Shown here: one piece after another, positions 35,433-45,251 of the stretch
Numbering within the stretch: position 1 is the stretch's first letter
Layout: each line of letters opens with the position of its first letter
Source of the DNA: Bordetella trematum
GTDB lineage: Bacteria; Pseudomonadota; Gammaproteobacteria; Burkholderiales; Burkholderiaceae_B
DNA length: 64,000 bases
Assembly (NCBI RefSeq): GCF_900078335.1
Contig: NZ_FKBR01000050.1
Coordinates: forward strand, 219,938-283,937
Reading direction: 5' to 3'
The notes under the pieces: model-generated
The model's input: only the letters and a program-made list of their open reading frames with translations
Database searches by the model: none
What the model was told of the DNA's origin: nothing
Translations under genes and position numbers: made by a program

Positions 35433-36560
35433 TCAGTGGCCCAACGCGCCCGCCACCGCGCGCTCGGCGATCGCGAGGCCGACCGTCATGCCTACGCCCG
35501 AATGCATCACGGCGACCGTAGTCTGCGCGTCAGCCTGCATCACCGAGTAAGGCGCCGGCCCATGCGCGCCATAGACGCCCTGCCAGCGCTCACGCACCAG
35601 CAGGCGCGCGCCCAGCGCCTGCTGGGCCAGCGCCAGCAATGCCTCGTCGATCGACTCGTCGTTGAAAGGCGGCGCATCGGCGCCGTAGCGATGCGAGTCT
35701 CCGATGATGAGTTCGCCGCCGGGCGTGGGACTGATCAGCAGGTGAATGCCTTCGCGCATCAGGAAAGGACTGCGCGCCTCGAATTCCTGCCGCAGCCGGC
35801 GGGCGCTGGGAAGATCGGAGAAGGCCCCGTAATGCACACAGGACAGCCCCGTGAGCAAGGGCCGGTCAAGGTCAAAACCATCCTGTGCAAAGGCCACGCG
35901 CAGCATCTGCAGGCGGCTGAGCTCCAGGCCGAGCGGAGCGAACAGCTCAGGCCACAGCGTCAGGTAATCATGCCCGGGGCAGACAAAGACATGATCGGCC
36001 CGCAACACCCCCGCCGTGGTGTGCACCTCGCCCTGCGCCGCTCGCTGCACCAACGTGCCGGACATGAGCGTCACGCCCAGCGTCTGCAGATGGGCCGTGA
36101 TCGCCGGCAGCGCCTCGCGCGAGTAGATCTGCAGATCGTCGAAGCCACGCAGCGCGGCGCAATGGTGATCCAGCCGGCCGCCGAAACAGGCCGAGAGCTC
36201 ACGCTGGCTGAGCAGTTGCGCAGCATAGCCTTCGGCCACCATGCGTTCGCTGGCGAATTCCTCCAGAACCTCGCGCTCCAGCGCCGTGCGCGCCAGCACC
36301 AGACTGCCGTTGGCGCGCACATGAAAACCCGCGCCCGCAGCCAGTTCCAGCCAAAGCTGGCGGGTCTGACGGGCCAGCCCAGCCATTTCGCCAGGGGCCT
36401 GGCCAGTCACCAGCACCTGGCCGAAATTACGGATGGTGGCGCCATGCGCCTGATGGGCGCGCTCGATCAGCGCCACCGACAGTCCGCGGCGGGCGCAGGC
36501 CCAGGCATGGGCCACGCCCAGCATGCCACCGCCCACCACCACGACATCAAAGCTTTTCAT
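35433..36560 (-). CDS. FAD-dependent oxidoreductase of the phosphonate cluster (DAO fold)
   Basis: Flavoprotein of 375 aa with the D-amino-acid-oxidase fold. The N-terminal FAD motif is VVVVGGGMLGVAHAWACARR, then ERAHQAHGATIRNFGQV. The C-terminal FAD contact is VMHSGVGMTVGLAIAERAVA. This matches the recurrent phosphonate-operon FAD oxidoreductase family (TIGR03364-type); related enzymes oxidise AEP or its N-methyl form to phosphonoacetaldehyde. It is the last gene of the minus-strand cluster after the AEP-binding protein gene, separated by an 80-bp hairpin-bearing spacer. No phnW is present here, which supports a role in making the PhnX substrate. Confidence 0.85.
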   Translation of the reverse strand: MKSFDVVVVGGGMLGVAHAWACARRGLSVALIERAHQAHGATIRNFGQVLVTGQAPGEMAGLARQTRQLWLELAAGAGFHVRANGSLVLARTALEREVLEEFASERMVAEGYAAQLLSQRELSACFGGRLDHHCAALRGFDDLQIYSREALPAITAHLQTLGVTLMSGTLVQRAAQGEVHTTAGVLRADHVFVCPGHDYLTLWPELFAPLGLELSRLQMLRVAFAQDGFDLDRPLLTGLSCVHYGAFSDLPSARRLRQEFEARSPFLMREGIHLLISPTPGGELIIGDSHRYGADAPPFNDESIDEALLALAQQALGARLLVRERWQGVYGAHGPAPYSVMQADAQTTVAVMHSGVGMTVGLAIAERAVAGALGH

Positions 36561-36593
36561 CTTGGATTTCTCGTATTCGCATTGCAGTGCGCC

Positions 36594-36624
36594 CCCGAGC
36601 GGCAGCCCATCGCCGCCGCTCGGG
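36594..36624 (-). terminator. 10-bp hairpin between the AEP-binding protein and FAD enzyme genes
   Basis: CCCGAGCGGC (36594-36603) pairs with GCCGCTCGGG (36615-36624). There is no U-run. It probably protects the binding-protein mRNA or attenuates the last gene, a common layout when a binding protein must be more abundant. Confidence 0.4.
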
Positions 36625-36640
36625 AGTCAAGCCTTCGGCC

Positions 36641-37666
36641 TCAGGGCTTCTTGGCTTCCGACTTGCCGTCGTAGCGCTTGGCCCATTCGGCCAGGATGCG
36701 TTCGCGCTGGGTCGCGGCCCACACGAAGTCATTCTTGATCATGCGCTCGGCCAGGTTGGCAGGCAGATTGGGATTGGAGGTGGCCACCGCCGGAATGGCC
36801 AGCACCGCGAAGTTGGCCTTGTACAGTTCGTTGGCTGCGCGGCTGGCCGAGAAATCGGCCACCTTGCGCGCGGCCTCGGGATGCTTGGTGCCACGCATGA
36901 TGGCCGTCGCCTCGACTTCCCAGCCCAGCCCTTCGGACGGGAAAATCAATTCGATCGGCGCACCGTCAGCCTTGAGTTTTGCGCCGCGATAGTCGAACGA
37001 GATGCCGATGGGGAACTCGCCGGCCGCAGCCAGGTTGCAGGGCTTGGAGCCGGAATGCGTATAGCTGCCGATGTTCTTGTGCAGGCCATCCATGAAGGCC
37101 CAGCCCTTCTCTTCGCCGAACATCTGCAGCCAGGCGCTCACGTCGAGAAAGCCCGTGCCCGAGGAGGCCGGGTTGGGCATCACGATCTTGCCGGCATACT
37201 CGGGACGCGTCAGGTCCTGCCAGGAGGTGGGTTTGGGCAGCTTCTGCTTTTCGGCTTCGATGGTGTTGAAGCAGATGGTGGCGGTGAAGGCATCCATGCC
37301 GACCCAGGCCGGCACTTCGCGGCTGTCGCGCATGTTGGCCGAGATCTGGTCCAGCCCCTTGGGCGCATAGGCTTCAAGCATGCCTTCCTTGTCCATCAGG
37401 CCCAGCGACGTACCGGCCAGCCCCCAGACGACGTCGGCCTTGGGGTTGTTCTTCTCGGCCAGCAGCTTGGCGGTGATGATGCCGGTGGAGTCGCGCACCC
37501 AATGGATCTTGATGTCGGGATACTCCCGTTCGAAGGCAGCCTGGTAGGCCTTGATCTGATCGGCTTCCAGGGCGGTGTAGACCGTGATGTCGGTCTGCGC
37601 GGCCAAGGCCGGGGCGCTGGCCAGGGCCAGCATGGCGCATACCTGCTTCAGGATGGGTCGGAACAT
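36641..37666 (-). CDS. phnS: 2-aminoethylphosphonate ABC transporter, substrate-binding protein
   Basis: Periplasmic binding protein of 341 aa. The signal peptide runs to about 22 (CAMLALASAPALAAQ). The mature protein has the iron(III)-type fold (ITVYTALEADQIKAYQAAFE, VVWGLAGTSLGLMDKEG, GKIVMPNPASSGTGFLDVSA). The ATG at 37666 is preceded by a GGAG-type site. It is followed by the FAD enzyme and preceded by phnX, and matches the PhnS2-type AEP-binding proteins by context and sequence character. The ligand is inferred from the cluster. Confidence 0.85.
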   Translation of the reverse strand: MFRPILKQVCAMLALASAPALAAQTDITVYTALEADQIKAYQAAFEREYPDIKIHWVRDSTGIITAKLLAEKNNPKADVVWGLAGTSLGLMDKEGMLEAYAPKGLDQISANMRDSREVPAWVGMDAFTATICFNTIEAEKQKLPKPTSWQDLTRPEYAGKIVMPNPASSGTGFLDVSAWLQMFGEEKGWAFMDGLHKNIGSYTHSGSKPCNLAAAGEFPIGISFDYRGAKLKADGAPIELIFPSEGLGWEVEATAIMRGTKHPEAARKVADFSASRAANELYKANFAVLAIPAVATSNPNLPANLAERMIKNDFVWAATQRERILAEWAKRYDGKSEAKKP

Positions 37667-37728
37667 GAGGAGAGACTCCGTCGAGGGGAAAAGGAATAAG
37701 GAAAAAAGCGTCCGGGAGCGGCAACGCG

Positions 37729-38544
37729 TCAAGGCCGTTGCCCGCGCGCCAGGCGTGCGGCGATGTCATCGAGCACCCCGGGCAAGGCCTGGACGCTGTC
37801 GATCAGGTAATGCGGCGCCGCCGGGGCCAGGACCGCGCTGGCACGCTCGCGCGCAGCCAGCCGGCCGGCCTCGTCGAGCGCGTGATATTCGTCCAGGGTG
37901 AGGCCGGCGGCATTGCCGGAGAGCAGCAGGCCCACGGACCACATCCCCGCCCGCCGGCCTTCTTCGATGCCAACCGCCGTGTCGTCGACCTTCACGCAAC
38001 CGGCCACATCGGCCAGCCCGAGCTGGATGACGTTCTGCAGCGCCATGGCCGGAGCCGGGCGCGCACGCGGCACCTCGTCGCTGGCCACGACCAGCGGCAG
38101 GTCCAGGGCTTCGGCGCGGGCACGCTCGCGCACGCGCTGCATCACTGTCAGGGGATAGCCCGAGCAAGAGCCGATTTTCAGCCCACGCGCCTGCAGGGCT
38201 TGCACCGTCTGCAGTGCGCCCGGAATGAGATCGGAATACTGCGCCACTTTTTCGAGCTGCATGGGCAGGAAACGCTCGTAGATGGCCGTGACGGCAGCGT
38301 CGTCGGGATCGACGCCAAAGCGTGCGCGATACTGTTCGGCGATGGCCGGCAGATTGCAGAGGCTGCGGATGTGATCCCACTTGCCCATGCCCATTGGGCC
38401 GCGCGCCTGCGCCAGAGTCAGATTCACGCCGAACTGGGCGAAGGCCTCGACAAACACCCGCGTCGGAGCGAAAGAGCCGAAGTCGACCAGCGTGCCGGCC
38501 CAATCAAAGATCACGGCTTCAAGCCGGGTAGGTAGTGCGTTCAT
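37729..38544 (-). CDS. phnX: Phosphonoacetaldehyde hydrolase (phosphonatase)
   Basis: HAD-superfamily enzyme of 271 aa that cleaves the C-P bond of phosphonoacetaldehyde to acetaldehyde and phosphate. The nucleophile motif is [15 protein letters not shown] (first Asp the nucleophile). The Schiff-base lysine is expected in [14 protein letters not shown]. Later HAD motifs are [13 protein letters not shown] and [20 protein letters not shown]. The ATG at 38544 overlaps the permease stop by ATGA, so translation is coupled. It is the only C-P cleaving gene seen here. Confidence 0.93.
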   Translation of the reverse strand: MNALPTRLEAVIFDWAGTLVDFGSFAPTRVFVEAFAQFGVNLTLAQARGPMGMGKWDHIRSLCNLPAIAEQYRARFGVDPDDAAVTAIYERFLPMQLEKVAQYSDLIPGALQTVQALQARGLKIGSCSGYPLTVMQRVRERARAEALDLPLVVASDEVPRARPAPAMALQNVIQLGLADVAGCVKVDDTAVGIEEGRRAGMWSVGLLLSGNAAGLTLDEYHALDEAGRLAARERASAVLAPAAPHYLIDSVQALPGVLDDIAARLARGQRP

Positions 38545-40265
38545 GGTTTTCCAGATGGGGAAGAAACGCCCGACGCCTGACGCCATGCCTGGGCACGACG
38601 CAGCAGTCCATGGCTGGCCGCGTGCAGCAACAACGACACGCAGGCGGACGTGGCCATGATGACCGCGCACATGGCGGCGGCCGGGCCGATGGCCCCGGCG
38701 TCGTCCATGTTGAGCACCGCAACGGCGGCCAGCATGGTCGAGGGGCTGTAGAGGAACACGACGGCCGACACCGTGGTCATGGCCGAGACAAACAGAAAGC
38801 GCGCCGTCTCCAGCACGGCCGGCAGGCAGATCGGCAAGGTGACGCGCCAGAAGGTGGTCAAGGCATTGACCTTGAGCGCGGCGGCGGCGGCTTCGAACTC
38901 GGGGTCCAGACCGCCCAGCGCGGTCACGGCGGTCAGGTGCGCGCTGGTGTAGAAGTGCACCACGGTGCAGATCACCAGCAGGGTCATGGTGCCGTAGAGC
39001 CCGTTGAGGGGATTGTCCGGGCTGTTGAAGAAGAAGATGTAGCCCAGGCCCAGCACCAGTCCGGGCACCGCCATCGGCGTAAGCACCAGCAAGCCGGTCA
39101 GGGTACGCAAGGGGCGCGCCGCGCCGCGCGCCGGCAGTTTCTCCATCATCCAGGCGCCGGTGAACACCAGCGCCGTTCCGACCAGCGCCGTCAACGCCGC
39201 CAGGGTCACGCTGTTGCGCCAGGCTTGCCAGCCTCCGCCATCCATGTTGTCGAAGTCATAGGAGCGCAGCGACAGCGACAGGTTGTAGGGCCACATCTTG
39301 ATGAAGGATGCCCACACCGCCACGCCGACCAGCGCAGCCAGCGCCAGCACGACCACGGCGCACACGCCCAGGAAGGCGGCATCGCGACGACGGTTGCTGC
39401 CCGGCTCATAGCGTTGCGAGCGCCCGCTCAGGCCGGCGCCCTGACGCGCCCGCACCCGCCGGTCCAGCGCAAACGTCAGCACGGCGGGCACCAGCAGCAT
39501 CAGGCCGATGGCCGCGCCCTTGGAGAAGTCCTGCTGCCCGATGACGGCCTTGTAGGCTTCGACCGCCAGCACGTTGTAGTCCCCGCCCACGACCTTGGGC
39601 ACGCCGAAATCGGTGACAGCCAGCGTGAACACCAGGCAGCATGCGGAAAACACCGCGTAACGCGTGCCCGGCAGCGTCACCGTCAGGAAGGTGCGCAGCG
39701 GCCCGGCGCCCATGGCGCGCGCGGCATCGTACAGCCGCCCATCGGCCACGCTCAGTCCCGTCACGAGGATCATGAGCGCATGCGGAAAGGTGTAGAACGC
39801 CTCGCCGGCCACGATGCCCCAGAAACCATAGATGGTGGCGCCACCGCTCAAGGGTTTGAGCAATCCCTGGTTGCCCAGCAGATAGACCAGCGCGATCCCC
39901 GGCAGCAGTGAAGGCGCCAGCAAAGGCAGCAACGCCAGCGTGCGCAAGCCGCGCTTGAACGGCAAGCGGGTGCGCGTCAGGCCATAGGCGAAGGCGTAGG
40001 CGCAGGGCAGCACCAGCGCCATCGTCGTCAGGCCCACAGCCAGGCTGCGCCCGACCATGGCAAGGAAGTCGCCTTGCACGATGATCTGATGAATGAGCGT
40101 CAGGCCCCCATTGGGGCCGGTCGCCGCGCGGGCCAGGATGGCGAACAGTGGAAAGGCCAGAAAGATCAGCAGGCCCAGCGCATAAGCGCCCTGGCCGCCC
40201 GCGATGGCGCTGCGCCCGAGCCAGCCCGGCAGGGCGCGGCGCAGCGGCACGGAAACGGCAGTCAT
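38541..40265 (-). CDS. phnU: 2-aminoethylphosphonate ABC transporter, dual permease
   Basis: Inner-membrane permease of 574 aa with two fused membrane-domain halves (about 20-280 and 310-565), about 12 helices. Each half has a binding-protein-dependent EAA-like loop ([20 protein letters not shown] and [20 protein letters not shown]). The fused form is the usual one for the PhnU2-type AEP permease. The ATG at 40265 is chosen for its GAGG upstream and overlaps little with phnT; an ATG at 40286 is the alternative. It lies between phnT and phnX. Confidence 0.88.
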   Translation of the reverse strand: MTAVSVPLRRALPGWLGRSAIAGGQGAYALGLLIFLAFPLFAILARAATGPNGGLTLIHQIIVQGDFLAMVGRSLAVGLTTMALVLPCAYAFAYGLTRTRLPFKRGLRTLALLPLLAPSLLPGIALVYLLGNQGLLKPLSGGATIYGFWGIVAGEAFYTFPHALMILVTGLSVADGRLYDAARAMGAGPLRTFLTVTLPGTRYAVFSACCLVFTLAVTDFGVPKVVGGDYNVLAVEAYKAVIGQQDFSKGAAIGLMLLVPAVLTFALDRRVRARQGAGLSGRSQRYEPGSNRRRDAAFLGVCAVVVLALAALVGVAVWASFIKMWPYNLSLSLRSYDFDNMDGGGWQAWRNSVTLAALTALVGTALVFTGAWMMEKLPARGAARPLRTLTGLLVLTPMAVPGLVLGLGYIFFFNSPDNPLNGLYGTMTLLVICTVVHFYTSAHLTAVTALGGLDPEFEAAAAALKVNALTTFWRVTLPICLPAVLETARFLFVSAMTTVSAVVFLYSPSTMLAAVAVLNMDDAGAIGPAAAMCAVIMATSACVSLLLHAASHGLLRRAQAWRQASGVSSPSGKP

Positions 40266-40278
40266 GTCGCGGCGGGCC

Positions 40279-41355
40279 TCAAGCATAGGAACACAGCGCT
40301 TCACGCGGCAGCTCCACCCAGCAGCGGCCGGCCGCGTGCGGCTTGAGCAAGGCATCGCCCTGCTCGGCGGCGACCATGGCCTGCAGCACCTGCCCGTGCA
40401 TGCCGTCGATGCTCAGGGTCAGGCGGTAGTGGCTGCCCAGAAAGACGCCATCCTGCACATCGGCCAGCAACACATTGGCGCCGCCGGCCTGCTCGGCGCG
40501 CGCCAGCCGCAAGGCCTCCGGACGCACGAAAAGACGCCCCTGTTCGCCGCGCGGCGCCGCGGCCACCTGCAATACCTGCCGTCCGACCCGGACATGATCG
40601 TCATCAACGCGCTGATATTCCAGCCAGTTGGCCTGCCCGACGAAATCGGCGATGAAGGCGGTGGCCGGTTCGCGATAAAGTTGTCTGGGCGTGCCGTATT
40701 GTTCGATGCGCCCGCCATGCATGACGGCGATGCGATCGGCCATTTCCATGGCCTCTTCTTGGTCATGGGTCACCATCAGCGTGGTGATCGCCAGGCGGCG
40801 CTGCAGGGCGCGCAACTCGGCGCGCAAATGCGCCCGCACCCGCGCATCGAGCGCCGACATCGGCTCGTCCAGCAGCAGCAGCGAAGGCGCCGGCGCCAGT
40901 GCACGGGCCAGGGCCACGCGTTGCTGCTGACCGCCCGAGAGCTGCCCGGGATACTTGCCCGCCGCACCCGCAAGCCCCACCAGATCCAGCATCTCCTGAA
41001 CGCGCGCGGCCACATGCGGGCGATGCGCGCGCCGGGAGCTCAACCCGTAGGCCACGTTCTGCTCGACCGTCAGGTTGGGAAACAAGGCATACGACTGAAA
41101 CAGGATGCCGTAGTCGCGCTGGGCGGGCGCAGCATGCGAGATATCCCGCCCGCACAACATGATCGTTCCGGCATCCTGGACATCCAGGCCGGCGATGGCG
41201 CGCAGCAGCGTGGTCTTGCCGCAGCCCGACGGCCCGAGCAGGCAAACCAGTTCGCCGGCGCGCACATCCAGCGATACGCCATCGAGCGCCACATGGCCGC
41301 CGAAGCGCTTCTCCAGATTGCGTATCGACAAAAACGTGTCTTGTGCCTGGCTCAT
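40279..41355 (-). CDS. phnT: 2-aminoethylphosphonate ABC transporter, ATP-binding protein
   Basis: ABC ATPase of 358 aa. The Walker A is GPSGCGKTT, the signature LSGGQQQR, the Walker B LLLLDEP, and the switch VTHD. A C-terminal TOBE-like domain (about 260-355, RVDDDHVRVGRQVLQV, LFVRPEALRLARAE) fits the CysA/FbpC group of importers. The ATG at 41355 (MSQAQDTFLSIRNLEKRFGG) is the first gene of the minus-strand phn cluster. It is divergent from the LysR gene. Confidence 0.9.
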   Translation of the reverse strand: MSQAQDTFLSIRNLEKRFGGHVALDGVSLDVRAGELVCLLGPSGCGKTTLLRAIAGLDVQDAGTIMLCGRDISHAAPAQRDYGILFQSYALFPNLTVEQNVAYGLSSRRAHRPHVAARVQEMLDLVGLAGAAGKYPGQLSGGQQQRVALARALAPAPSLLLLDEPMSALDARVRAHLRAELRALQRRLAITTLMVTHDQEEAMEMADRIAVMHGGRIEQYGTPRQLYREPATAFIADFVGQANWLEYQRVDDDHVRVGRQVLQVAAAPRGEQGRLFVRPEALRLARAEQAGGANVLLADVQDGVFLGSHYRLTLSIDGMHGQVLQAMVAAEQGDALLKPHAAGRCWVELPREALCSYA

Positions 41356-41518
41356 TACCTTCCCTTGTCCTGTCTCGGGCACCATGCCCGACGGCTAGTA
41401 TCAAGGGCTAGCATTGACTGTCTATGACAGTCCGCACAAATGCAGTAATAAAAGCATCACGTTTTTTTGTTCAACTGACGGCCTGGAACTTTTCAGCGCT
41501 TGCGCGCGCCCGGATCTC

Positions 41519-42394
41519 TTGCTCGTCGCCGAACTCAAATCCTTCTATGCCGTCGCCCGCTGCGGCTCCGTCACCAAGGCCGCCGGCCAGCTGGGGGTCA
41601 GCCAACCCACGGTCACCAGCCAGTTGCGCCAGCTGGAATCGCGTTACGGCATCGAGCTGTTCCATCGGCAAGGCCGCAGCCTGCGGCTCTCGGATGCCGG
41701 TCACCGCCTGATGCCACAGGTCGAGCGCCTCATGCTGCAGGAGACCGAAATCGAGTTCCGCCTGCGTGATGCCAGCGAGCTTCGCGAAGGTACGTTGCGC
41801 ATCGGCGCCACCGGCCCCTACTACATCATGGACACGGTGCAGCGCTATCACCAGCGCTATCCCGCCATCGAGCTGTCGCTGTCCATCGGCAACTCCCAGG
41901 GCATGCTGCAAGCGCTGCGCGAATATCACATCGAGGTCGCCACCTCCGCCTATGCGGTCGACGACCCGCAACTGTACCGCCGCACCATCGCGGCCGACCC
42001 GATGCGCCTGGTGGTGCACCGCGAACACCCCTTGGCCCGCCTTCAACGCGCGCCTTTGCAAGCCCTGGAATCGCATACCCTGCTGTTGCGCGAACCCGGC
42101 TCCATGACGCGCCAGCTGACCGAAGACACGCTGACGCAGGCGGGCGTGGCGCCATCGCGCACGCTCGAGATCGGCAGCCGAGAAGCCATCCGCCAGGCAG
42201 TCCTGTGCAAGCTGGGCGTGAGCCTGATCCCGGCCAGCGAGGTGCCTCCCCACCCCCAGCTGGCCGCGCTCGAACTGAGCGACTGCACGGTGATGATGCA
42301 TGAGTACCTGTACTGCCTGCGAGAACGCCAGGCCGTGCAGCCCATCGAACGCTTCCTGGCGCTGGCGCCGGACTGCCAGGCCACGGCCGACTGA
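41519..42394 (+). CDS. LysR-family regulator, probably of the phosphonate cluster
   Basis: LysR-type regulator of about 292 aa. The helix-turn-helix is at about 3-62 (ELKSFYAVARCGSVTKAAGQ, LGVSQPTVTSQLRQLESRYG), and the effector domain follows (GTLRIGATGPYYIMDTVQRY). The start is uncertain: TTG at 41519 puts the helix-turn-helix at the N-terminus as usual, while TTG at 41414 would add 35 residues across an A+T-rich stretch that looks like promoter DNA. It is divergent from phnT, the standard position for a regulator of the adjacent operon. Confidence 0.85.
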   Translation: MLVAELKSFYAVARCGSVTKAAGQLGVSQPTVTSQLRQLESRYGIELFHRQGRSLRLSDAGHRLMPQVERLMLQETEIEFRLRDASELREGTLRIGATGPYYIMDTVQRYHQRYPAIELSLSIGNSQGMLQALREYHIEVATSAYAVDDPQLYRRTIAADPMRLVVHREHPLARLQRAPLQALESHTLLLREPGSMTRQLTEDTLTQAGVAPSRTLEIGSREAIRQAVLCKLGVSLIPASEVPPHPQLAALELSDCTVMMHEYLYCLRERQAVQPIERFLALAPDCQATAD

Positions 42395-42624
42395 CCCGCC
42401 GGGGCCCCGCTCCCACCCGAAAGTGCCCTCGGCCGAACTATTCGACCAAGTACGACGGCCGCGACGGCGCACGGCATAGTGCGCGCCTTCGCTTATATCC
42501 ATATGGTTGCGCCGCAATCCAAAACTGCGGATGCTGGGCGGCTATGAGCACAAACCCTGGATTGACGCTGCATTTGGCAGTGCGGCAATATTTTCCACAA
42601 TTCAGCCTAACGTCAGGAACCCTT

Positions 42625-44196
42625 ATGCGCCGTACTCTGCTTGCGCTGGCCATCGCCGCCGCGGTTGCCATGCCCGGCCTCTCCCAGGCCAAGACCTTCC
42701 GATGGGCCGCCCAGGGCGACATCCTGACGATGGACCCCCACTCCCAGAACGAAGGCATGACCATCGCCGCCAACAGCTACGTCTATGAGCCGTTGGTTGC
42801 CTATGACGCCGATTTCAAGGTGGTTCCCGCCCTGGCCACCGAATGGACCCAGGTTTCGCCCACGCTGTATCGCTTCAAGCTGCGCGAGGGCGTGAAATTC
42901 CACGACGGATCGGATTTCACCGCCGATGACGCGGTCTTCTCCATCCATCGCGCCATGGCGCCCACCTCCAACTACAAGGCCTACACCACCGGCATCAAGG
43001 AAGCGCGCAAGCTCGATGACCACACCATCGAAATCGAGACCAGCGCTCCCAACCCGGTGCTGCTGCGCCAGTTGCCCAACGTGTTCATCATGAACAAGGC
43101 CTGGGCCGAAAAGCACAAGGTCGAACAACCCCAGGACTTCGTCAACAAGGAAGAAACCTTCGCCACGCGCAACACGAACGGCACCGGCCCCTATAAGCTC
43201 AAAACCCGCGAGGTCGACGTTCGCACCGTGTTCGAAGAGAACCCCGATTGGTGGAACAAGAAAGACAAGATCGGCAACGTCACCGAAATCGTCTTCACCC
43301 CCATCAAGCAGAACGCCACCCGCACCGCTGCGCTGCTGTCCGGCGAGATCGACTTCGTGCTTGATCCCGCCGCCCAGGATCTGGAGCGCCTGCGCCAGCA
43401 GGCCAAGGTGGTCGAAGGCAACGAGTACCGCACCATCTACCTCGGCTTCGACCAGAAGAACCCCGAGCTGCGCTACTCCAACATCAAGGGCAAGAACCCC
43501 TTCCAGGACGTGCGCGTGCGCGAGGCGCTCTATCGGGCCATCGACGTCGATGCCATCAAGCGCGCCGTGATGCGCGGTCTGTCGGCGCCCACCGGCACCA
43601 TGATCGCACCCCAGGTGCACGGCTGGACCGAAGACCTGCACAAGCGCGTTCCCTACGACCCGGCCAAGGCACGGGAACTGCTCAAGGATGCCGGCTATGA
43701 CGGCACGCTGAACTTCACGCTCGACTGTCCCAACAACCGCTATATCAACGACGAAGCCATCTGTCAGGCGGTCGTCGGCATGTGGGCGAAGGTCGGCGTG
43801 AAGGCATCGCTCAACACCATGCCGCGCGCCACCTACTTCCCCAAGGTGCAATCGCATGACACCAGCGCATTCCTGTTTGGCTGGGGCGTGCCCACCTTCG
43901 ACGCGATGTACACCCTGCAGAACCTGATCCACAGCAAGGGGGAAGGCGCCGACGGCATGTACAACCTGGGCAACTACAGCAACAAGGACCTGGACGCCAT
44001 CATCGACGGCATCAAGACCGAAACCGACGCCGCCAAACGCGACGCCGATATCCACAAAGTGCTGGAGGTGCACGCCAAGGAGTTCGGCCACATCCCGCTG
44101 CACGATCAGGTCATACCCTGGGCGATGCGCAAGAACGTAGACGTGGTGCACCGGGCCGACAACCGCCTGGTCGCCGATTGGGTCAAGGTCAACTGA
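42625..44196 (+). CDS. Dipeptide-type ABC transporter substrate-binding protein
   Basis: Periplasmic binding protein of 523 aa of the SBP_bac_5 family (DppA/OppA type). The signal peptide is at about 1-22 (MRRTLLALAIAAAVAMPGLS, QAK). Family features are MDPHSQNEGMTIAANSYVYE, FKLREGVKFHDGSDFTADDA and FQDVRVREALYRAIDVDAIK. The ATG at 42625 is chosen over 42544 because it begins the signal peptide. It is the first of five genes of an importer; ligand unknown, peptides being the most likely. Confidence 0.92.
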   Translation: MRRTLLALAIAAAVAMPGLSQAKTFRWAAQGDILTMDPHSQNEGMTIAANSYVYEPLVAYDADFKVVPALATEWTQVSPTLYRFKLREGVKFHDGSDFTADDAVFSIHRAMAPTSNYKAYTTGIKEARKLDDHTIEIETSAPNPVLLRQLPNVFIMNKAWAEKHKVEQPQDFVNKEETFATRNTNGTGPYKLKTREVDVRTVFEENPDWWNKKDKIGNVTEIVFTPIKQNATRTAALLSGEIDFVLDPAAQDLERLRQQAKVVEGNEYRTIYLGFDQKNPELRYSNIKGKNPFQDVRVREALYRAIDVDAIKRAVMRGLSAPTGTMIAPQVHGWTEDLHKRVPYDPAKARELLKDAGYDGTLNFTLDCPNNRYINDEAICQAVVGMWAKVGVKASLNTMPRATYFPKVQSHDTSAFLFGWGVPTFDAMYTLQNLIHSKGEGADGMYNLGNYSNKDLDAIIDGIKTETDAAKRDADIHKVLEVHAKEFGHIPLHDQVIPWAMRKNVDVVHRADNRLVADWVKVN

Positions 44197-44261
44197 TCCG
44201 TCTCGTGTTTCACGCGCGGCGGCCCGCGGGTCCGGGTTGCCGCGCCTAGCGGTGATATTCC

Positions 44262-45251
44262 ATGTTTGCATTTGTTCTGCGCCGCCTTCTGCAGGCCGCC
44301 GCGGTGATGGTGACCGTCGCGTTGCTGGCGTTCGTGCTGTTTCAATACGTCGGCGATCCGGTGACCATCATGCTGGGCCAGGACGCCACCGATGCCGAGC
44401 GCACCGAGCTGCGCGCCCGGCTCGGCCTCGATGATTCGCCTCCGGTACAGTTCGCCCGCTTCGTCGGCAATGCCCTGCATGGCGATTTCGGCATGTCGCT
44501 GCGCCAGAGCGAACCCGTCTCCGACCTCATCAAGAGCCGGCTGCCCGCCACGCTGGAGCTCTCCCTGGCGGCAGCCATCCTGGCGCTGGTGGTGGGTCTG
44601 CCGCTCGGGGTCTACACCGCCCTGCGGCGCAACGGCCTGCTCTCGCAACTGGTGCTGACGATCTCCTTGCTGGGGGTGTCGCTGCCGACCTTTCTCATCG
44701 GCATCCTGTTGATCCTGGTGTTTTCCGTCCAGCTCGGCTGGCTGCCCAGCTACGGACGCGGCGAGACCGTCGCGCTGGGATGGTGGAGCACGGGACTGCT
44801 GACGGCCTCAGGCTGGAAGCACCTGATCCTGCCCGCCATCACGCTGTCGCTCTTTCAGATGACCCTCATCCTGCGCCTGGTGCGCTCGGAAATGCTGGAG
44901 GTGCTGCGCACCGACTACATCAAGTTTGCCCGGGCCCGGGGGCTGCGGCGCCGCGCCATCCACTTCGGTCACGCCCTGAAGAACACCATGGTGCCGGTCA
45001 TCACCATCACCGGCCTGCAACTGGGCGGCATCATCGCCTTCGCCATCGTCACCGAAACCGTATTCCAGTGGCCCGGCATGGGGCTGCTGTTCATCCAGGC
45101 CGTGCAGTTCGCCGACATTCCGGTCATGGCCGCCTATCTGTGCCTGATCGCGCTGGTGTTCGTGGCCATCAACCTGGTGGTGGACCTGCTGTATTTCGTG
45201 GTGGACCCGCGCCTGCGCAGCGGTCTGTCGCGCCAAGGAGGGGGGCACTGA
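44262..45251 (+). CDS. Dipeptide-type ABC transporter permease (DppB-like)
   Basis: Inner-membrane permease of 329 aa with six helices. N-terminal MFAFVLRRLLQAAAVMVTVA and the DppB-type loop with DYIKFARARGLRRRAIHFGH and ALKNTMVPVITITGLQLGG are present. It follows the binding-protein gene by 65 bp. Its stop overlaps the next permease start (TGATG), so translation of the two is coupled. Confidence 0.92.
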   Translation: MFAFVLRRLLQAAAVMVTVALLAFVLFQYVGDPVTIMLGQDATDAERTELRARLGLDDSPPVQFARFVGNALHGDFGMSLRQSEPVSDLIKSRLPATLELSLAAAILALVVGLPLGVYTALRRNGLLSQLVLTISLLGVSLPTFLIGILLILVFSVQLGWLPSYGRGETVALGWWSTGLLTASGWKHLILPAITLSLFQMTLILRLVRSEMLEVLRTDYIKFARARGLRRRAIHFGHALKNTMVPVITITGLQLGGIIAFAIVTETVFQWPGMGLLFIQAVQFADIPVMAAYLCLIALVFVAINLVVDLLYFVVDPRLRSGLSRQGGGH

